From positions 23,603 through 59,035 of the forward strand of contig DHOP01000022.1 of NCBI GenBank assembly GCA_002407775.1: 35,433 nt of DNA, written 5' to 3'. The notes under the pieces were generated by a model. It did not search any database, was not told where the DNA came from, and saw nothing but the letters and a program-made list of their open reading frames with translations. The position numbers and the translations under genes are program-made. The number at the start of each line of letters is the position of its first letter. Position 1 is the stretch's first letter. Source of the DNA: Prevotella sp. UBA5387. GTDB lineage: Bacteria > Bacteroidota > Bacteroidia > Bacteroidales > Bacteroidaceae. This document shows positions 32,209 through 35,433 of this stretch, piece by piece.

Positions 32209-35070
32209 TTATTCCCAACTGAATGTCCTTATTATAGAACGCAGTTTGTCGAGTATTCTTGTTAATGCCTTACGCTTTTTTATCAGTCCCAAGTGTTTCT
32301 CCTTCAATGCCTCTTGTATGATTTCAGGCTGTTCCTTTTGCAAGTAGTCATACTCTGAGAGGTAATGATTGAGAACGGAAGCATCCAAATCCTCATCCTT
32401 AGCAAGCGTATTGACAGCATTGTTGCGCTCTGTTACGATGTAGGTGTTTAATCGTTCTTCAAGATCGCTTGTACCATCGGCTTTCTGCTTGCGAGCCATA
32501 AAGTTTTCACGGTCATCGTCCACATTTTTTTGGATAAATCCGTCAATGAGTTTTGCCTTACTGCGAAGTTCGGCATCCTTTATCATTGTGTCGATGATGT
32601 GCTTACGCTTCTCTGAATAGTCCTCACTATATGGATTAAGGTCAGCTATCAACTCCAATATATAGGCAACATTGATGATGTCGCTATGCAGAAGTTCCAA
32701 GCAGAAGTCTATATCTCCCATGCCTGTAGCTGCTTCTTGTTGAGGGTCTGGTTCTCCAACAATGCCAGGATTGTCCTCTGGTACTTGGTATGTCGTTGGC
32801 TGCTCTTTGTTTTGAACAGCAAACGAATCGTATATATCAAGATACTTGCTGCGGAAGTCCATAAACTGTTGCTCTGTCATTCCGAGGTCGGGAGCATCTT
32901 CCTCAAACTCGTCATACACCTGTATCTCTGCATGCTTCTTGATGATGTCACGGAAAGCGAGGATAAACTGCTTCTTGTCGTTCTCACTCTGCAAATAGTC
33001 CACATAGTGCGGTTCGGGATAATGTTCCAAGAAGTTCTTTGTCAGTTCTTGATAGTGGGTTTTGACCTCATCAAATGGTGGGCGTACGATGTCTTCAAGA
33101 TTATTGCTGTTGCTGAAAAGTTTGATGGACTCGTCCACCTTGCTTTTCAAGTCACGGAAGCAAACCACTTTACCGAAACGCTTCTTCTCGTTCAACACAC
33201 GGTTGGTACGGCTGAACGCTTGTAACAAGCCATGGTACTCCATGTTTTTGTCAACATAGAGAGTGTTGAGCTTCTTGCTGTCGAAGCCAGTAAGGAACAT
33301 ACCGACAACCAAGCAGAGGTCAAGAGGCTTCATGTCTGCCTTCTTTTTCTTCATGCGGAGGTTGATGTCATCGTAATATGCACGGAAGTTTTCTGTAGTG
33401 AACCCCGTTCCATACATATTATTATAATCATCCATAATGGCTTGCAGCTCGTCTGCCTCGCCTGTACTTTCGCTTGCAAAACCGCCCGTGTTCATACCGG
33501 TCTGTTCATCGTCTTGACTACTGTTGGCAGCGTATGTGAAGACCGCTCCAATCCTTATCTTCGGATTGAGGCTCTTGAATATCTTGTAATAACGGATAAG
33601 CATCGGCACAGACTGCACGGCAAACAATGCGTCAAACTCACCATCGAATGTTGACTTATTGAAATTATTAAGGATGAATTTGGCTATCTCCGTCATGCGG
33701 TCTTGGTCGGCATTATCCACATCCTCATTGCCGTGGTAATACTCCACAAGGAAACCAAGCACGTTTTCATCTGCAATGGCATCCTTGATGAGATACTTGT
33801 GAAGACAGTTGCCAAAGATTTCCTTTGTGGTATGTCCGTCCACCGCATTCTCTACAAAGATAGGTGTGCCAGTAAAGCCGAATATCTGCGTGTTATCAAA
33901 GAATTTCACAATGTTCTTATGGCATTCTCCAAAATGGCTTCGATGACATTCATCGAAAATCATCACGATACGAGAATGGCGTATTTCCTCAATACGACTG
34001 CTATACCACTGCTTACTGACAGCGGCATTGAGTTTCTGTATGGTTGTTATGATAATCTTTGAATTGCTGTGCAGACGCTTTACCAATTCGTCTGTGTTGT
34101 CGGTGCTGTCAACGGCACCAGGTTCAAAAGCCTCGTATTCGGCTTGTGTCTGCGTGTCAAGGTCGTGGCGATCAACCACAAACATCACCTTATCCACATC
34201 GTCCAACTCTGATACAAGTTGGGCTGCCTTGAAAGAAGTCAAGGTTTTGCCAGCTCCTGTTGTATGCCAGATATAGCCGTTGTCATTGGAGTTTTCCACG
34301 CGATCGAGAATCTTCTCCACGGCATAGAATTGGTAAGGGCGAAGCACCATCAGGCATTTGTCTCCCTCATGCAATACAATGTACTTGCCAATAATCTTTC
34401 CCAACGTGCACTTGTCGAAGAACACTGTGGCAAACTTCTCCAAGTCGTTGAACGGAACGTTTGCGGCATCCGTCCAGTTGAATGTGAACTTGAAGCCGCT
34501 ATTCGGATTGTTGGCGAAATAGCGAGTGTTCACACCATTGGAAATGACAAACAACTGGATGTAATCAAACAGTCCATGGAAAGAAGTCTTGTGATAGCGT
34601 TGTATCTGGTTGTATGCTTGTTTCAGTTCCACACCTCTGCGCTTCAGTTCTATTTGAACCAAAGGCAAACCATTGATAAGTATCGTCACATCGTAACGGC
34701 ATTTCTTTCTACCCTCAACCGTGATTTGATTGGAAACTTGAAACTCATTCTGACACCAGTGAGTTCGGTTCAAGAACTCCACCCATAAGCGTTCACCGCT
34801 TTCCAGTTCAAGCGGAAAGAGGTCACGTAGTTTCTTTGCCTTTTCAAAGCGGGTGCCACCTTCAAGATAGATAAGTATCTTTTCAAACTCAGACTCTGTA
34901 AATTCGGTACGACCCAATTCTTCCAATTTCTTCTTGTTGTGTTTCTCCAACTGTTTCTTGAAATTGGCAGACAAGTTCTTCTCCTCTTCAATATGAACAT
35001 ACTCGTAGTTCATCTTTTGAAGAGTATCTATAAGTCCGTTTTCGAGGGCAGCTTCACTTTGTACAGGCAT
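32209..35070 (-). CDS. hsdR: Type I restriction endonuclease/translocase HsdR
   Basis: 953 aa. An N-terminal PDDEXK nuclease is visible: Asp127 in RYDVTILINGLPLV and Glu141-x-Lys143 in QIELKRRG. The SF2 translocase follows: Walker A TTGAGKT (270-276), DECH (373-376, IFDECHRSHFG), motif III GFTGTP, and the second RecA domain with LVVGMFLTGFDSKKLNTLYVDK and LQAFSRTNR. The C-terminal ~250 residues are helical, for contact with HsdM. All motifs are intact and the length is normal, so restriction capacity depends on the S subunit. It starts 38 bp after the XRE regulator gene and is followed 10 bp later by the peptidase gene. The sequence MPVQSEAALENGLIDTL is a typical type I R start. Confidence 0.95.
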   Translation of the reverse strand: MPVQSEAALENGLIDTLQKMNYEYVHIEEEKNLSANFKKQLEKHNKKKLEELGRTEFTESEFEKILIYLEGGTRFEKAKKLRDLFPLELESGERLWVEFLNRTHWCQNEFQVSNQITVEGRKKCRYDVTILINGLPLVQIELKRRGVELKQAYNQIQRYHKTSFHGLFDYIQLFVISNGVNTRYFANNPNSGFKFTFNWTDAANVPFNDLEKFATVFFDKCTLGKIIGKYIVLHEGDKCLMVLRPYQFYAVEKILDRVENSNDNGYIWHTTGAGKTLTSFKAAQLVSELDDVDKVMFVVDRHDLDTQTQAEYEAFEPGAVDSTDNTDELVKRLHSNSKIIITTIQKLNAAVSKQWYSSRIEEIRHSRIVMIFDECHRSHFGECHKNIVKFFDNTQIFGFTGTPIFVENAVDGHTTKEIFGNCLHKYLIKDAIADENVLGFLVEYYHGNEDVDNADQDRMTEIAKFILNNFNKSTFDGEFDALFAVQSVPMLIRYYKIFKSLNPKIRIGAVFTYAANSSQDDEQTGMNTGGFASESTGEADELQAIMDDYNNMYGTGFTTENFRAYYDDINLRMKKKKADMKPLDLCLVVGMFLTGFDSKKLNTLYVDKNMEYHGLLQAFSRTNRVLNEKKRFGKVVCFRDLKSKVDESIKLFSNSNNLEDIVRPPFDEVKTHYQELTKNFLEHYPEPHYVDYLQSENDKKQFILAFRDIIKKHAEIQVYDEFEEDAPDLGMTEQQFMDFRSKYLDIYDSFAVQNKEQPTTYQVPEDNPGIVGEPDPQQEAATGMGDIDFCLELLHSDIINVAYILELIADLNPYSEDYSEKRKHIIDTMIKDAELRSKAKLIDGFIQKNVDDDRENFMARKQKADGTSDLEERLNTYIVTERNNAVNTLAKDEDLDASVLNHYLSEYDYLQKEQPEIIQEALKEKHLGLIKKRKALTRILDKLRSIIRTFSWE

Positions 35071-35108
35071 ATCTTATCTTTTTTATCGTTACACTTATAA
35101 GAACATGG

Positions 35109-35381
35109 CTATTCATCCATTTGCATGAAATGAATATCCAAGGCATTCTCTATTTTGCTTATGGCTTCAAGCGAAAGGTTCTCACGCCCTTTTAAGATTT
35201 TTGAAATGTACTGTTGGGTACAATTCATTTTCTCTGCCAACATCTTTTGAGTCATTCCAAGTCCCTTCATTCTTGCAGACATGATATTAGCTATCATCTG
35301 CGAATGGTTAAACCACGGTTTTTCTTCTTGACTCATTTGTGTTCCTGCATTTTGAACAGGAGATATTGTTTCCTTTATCAT
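35109..35381 (-). CDS. XRE-family helix-turn-helix regulator
   Basis: 90 aa with a Cro/C1-type HTH at about residues 33-88: MKGLGMTQKMLAEKMNCTQQ then YISKILKGRENLSLEAISKIENAL, containing the expected Gln in the turn and recognition helix. The N-terminal 30 residues are not part of the fold; an internal ATG (35336) could be the true start. It is the first visible gene of the restriction operon (38 bp before hsdR), suggesting control of the operon, perhaps to delay restriction until methylation is in place. It could also be the antitoxin of a HigBA-like pair whose toxin gene lies beyond the window edge. No -7 match was found in the 52 bp left upstream. Confidence 0.82.
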   Translation of the reverse strand: MIKETISPVQNAGTQMSQEEKPWFNHSQMIANIMSARMKGLGMTQKMLAEKMNCTQQYISKILKGRENLSLEAISKIENALDIHFMQMDE

Positions 35382-35433
35382 CTTAGACGTATTTCGCTTT
35401 GTACCTTTATGGGTCTTCCGAAATTTGGAGTGA

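Larger units (their letters stand above)
24889..35433. mobile_element. Probable genomic island, left boundary only
   Basis: The region begins where it interrupts an aldo/keto reductase, continues with a truncated element-type gene, a tyrosine recombinase and a complete type I restriction locus, and runs off the window. No direct repeat marking the boundary could be identified, and the right end is not visible. Confidence 0.4.

Noticed and set aside
35409..35427. Possible TTTG/TAnnTTTG-like promoter on the + strand at the window edge
   Set aside because: Points away from the restriction operon, and the elements are incomplete at the window end.

Overview
The window reads as a chromosomal segment of a Bacteroidales bacterium, probably Prevotella/Segatella- or Bacteroides-like. 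The grounds are an Oar-like TonB-dependent receptor with an N-terminal carboxypeptidase-regulatory-like domain, an RND pump fused to its outer-membrane factor, secreted GH38 and sulfatase enzymes, weak Shine-Dalgarno sequences, and repeated matches to the Bacteroidetes -7 promoter element TAnnTTTG upstream of genes. Genus was not determined.

Layout. Positions 1-3274 hold the end of a heavy-metal RND efflux operon on the + strand: a CusA/CzcA-type pump fused to a TolC-like domain, then a lipoprotein adaptor. A perfect 16-bp hairpin separates it from a minus-strand run: GH38 alpha-mannosidase with a discoidin domain, an unknown exported protein, a glycerophosphodiester phosphodiesterase, a TonB-dependent receptor, a small orphan ORF, CutC, a CBS-domain ClC protein and TsaC. 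At 16.3 kb promoters diverge to a DUF805 membrane protein and a phosphate-selective-type porin (+). A sulfatase (-), RidA (+), a Sel1 protein (-) and a thioredoxin-like protein (+) follow, with a 37-bp inverted repeat at the facing ends of ridA and the sel1 gene. Positions 21.22-22.0 kb hold no gene but a dense cluster of small palindromes bounded by a 12-bp inverted repeat. Positions 22.0-24.9 kb are the remains of a minus-strand redox operon: aldo/keto reductase (3' end only), CMD-cupin fusion, flavodoxin, Fe-type alcohol dehydrogenase.

The aldo/keto reductase is cut off near 24.89 kb by sequence that looks imported and runs to the window end. This accessory region carries a headless coiled-coil/membrane protein and then a minus-strand type I restriction-modification locus transcribed from the right edge: XRE regulator, hsdR, a C39-like (papain-fold) cysteine peptidase, hsdM, a DUF1016/YhcG PDDEXK nuclease, hsdS, then a second promoterless hsdS in opposite orientation and a tyrosine recombinase. 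The two hsdS genes lie tail to tail between perfect 19-bp inverted repeats placed at the same codon phase (26402-26420 and 28747-28765). This is the architecture of a phase-variable type I system: inversion would swap the whole S-subunit body behind the fixed start codon. The copy now in the expression position carries a frameshift near 27875, while the silent copy is intact, so in this orientation the system may be off or impaired and inversion would restore a full S subunit.

The most unusual feature is the combination of the invertible S locus with an embedded cysteine peptidase (4-10 bp from its neighbours on both sides) and an accessory nuclease. Phase-variable type I loci and DUF1016 cargo are known; a dedicated peptidase tightly coupled between hsdR and hsdM is the part most worth following.
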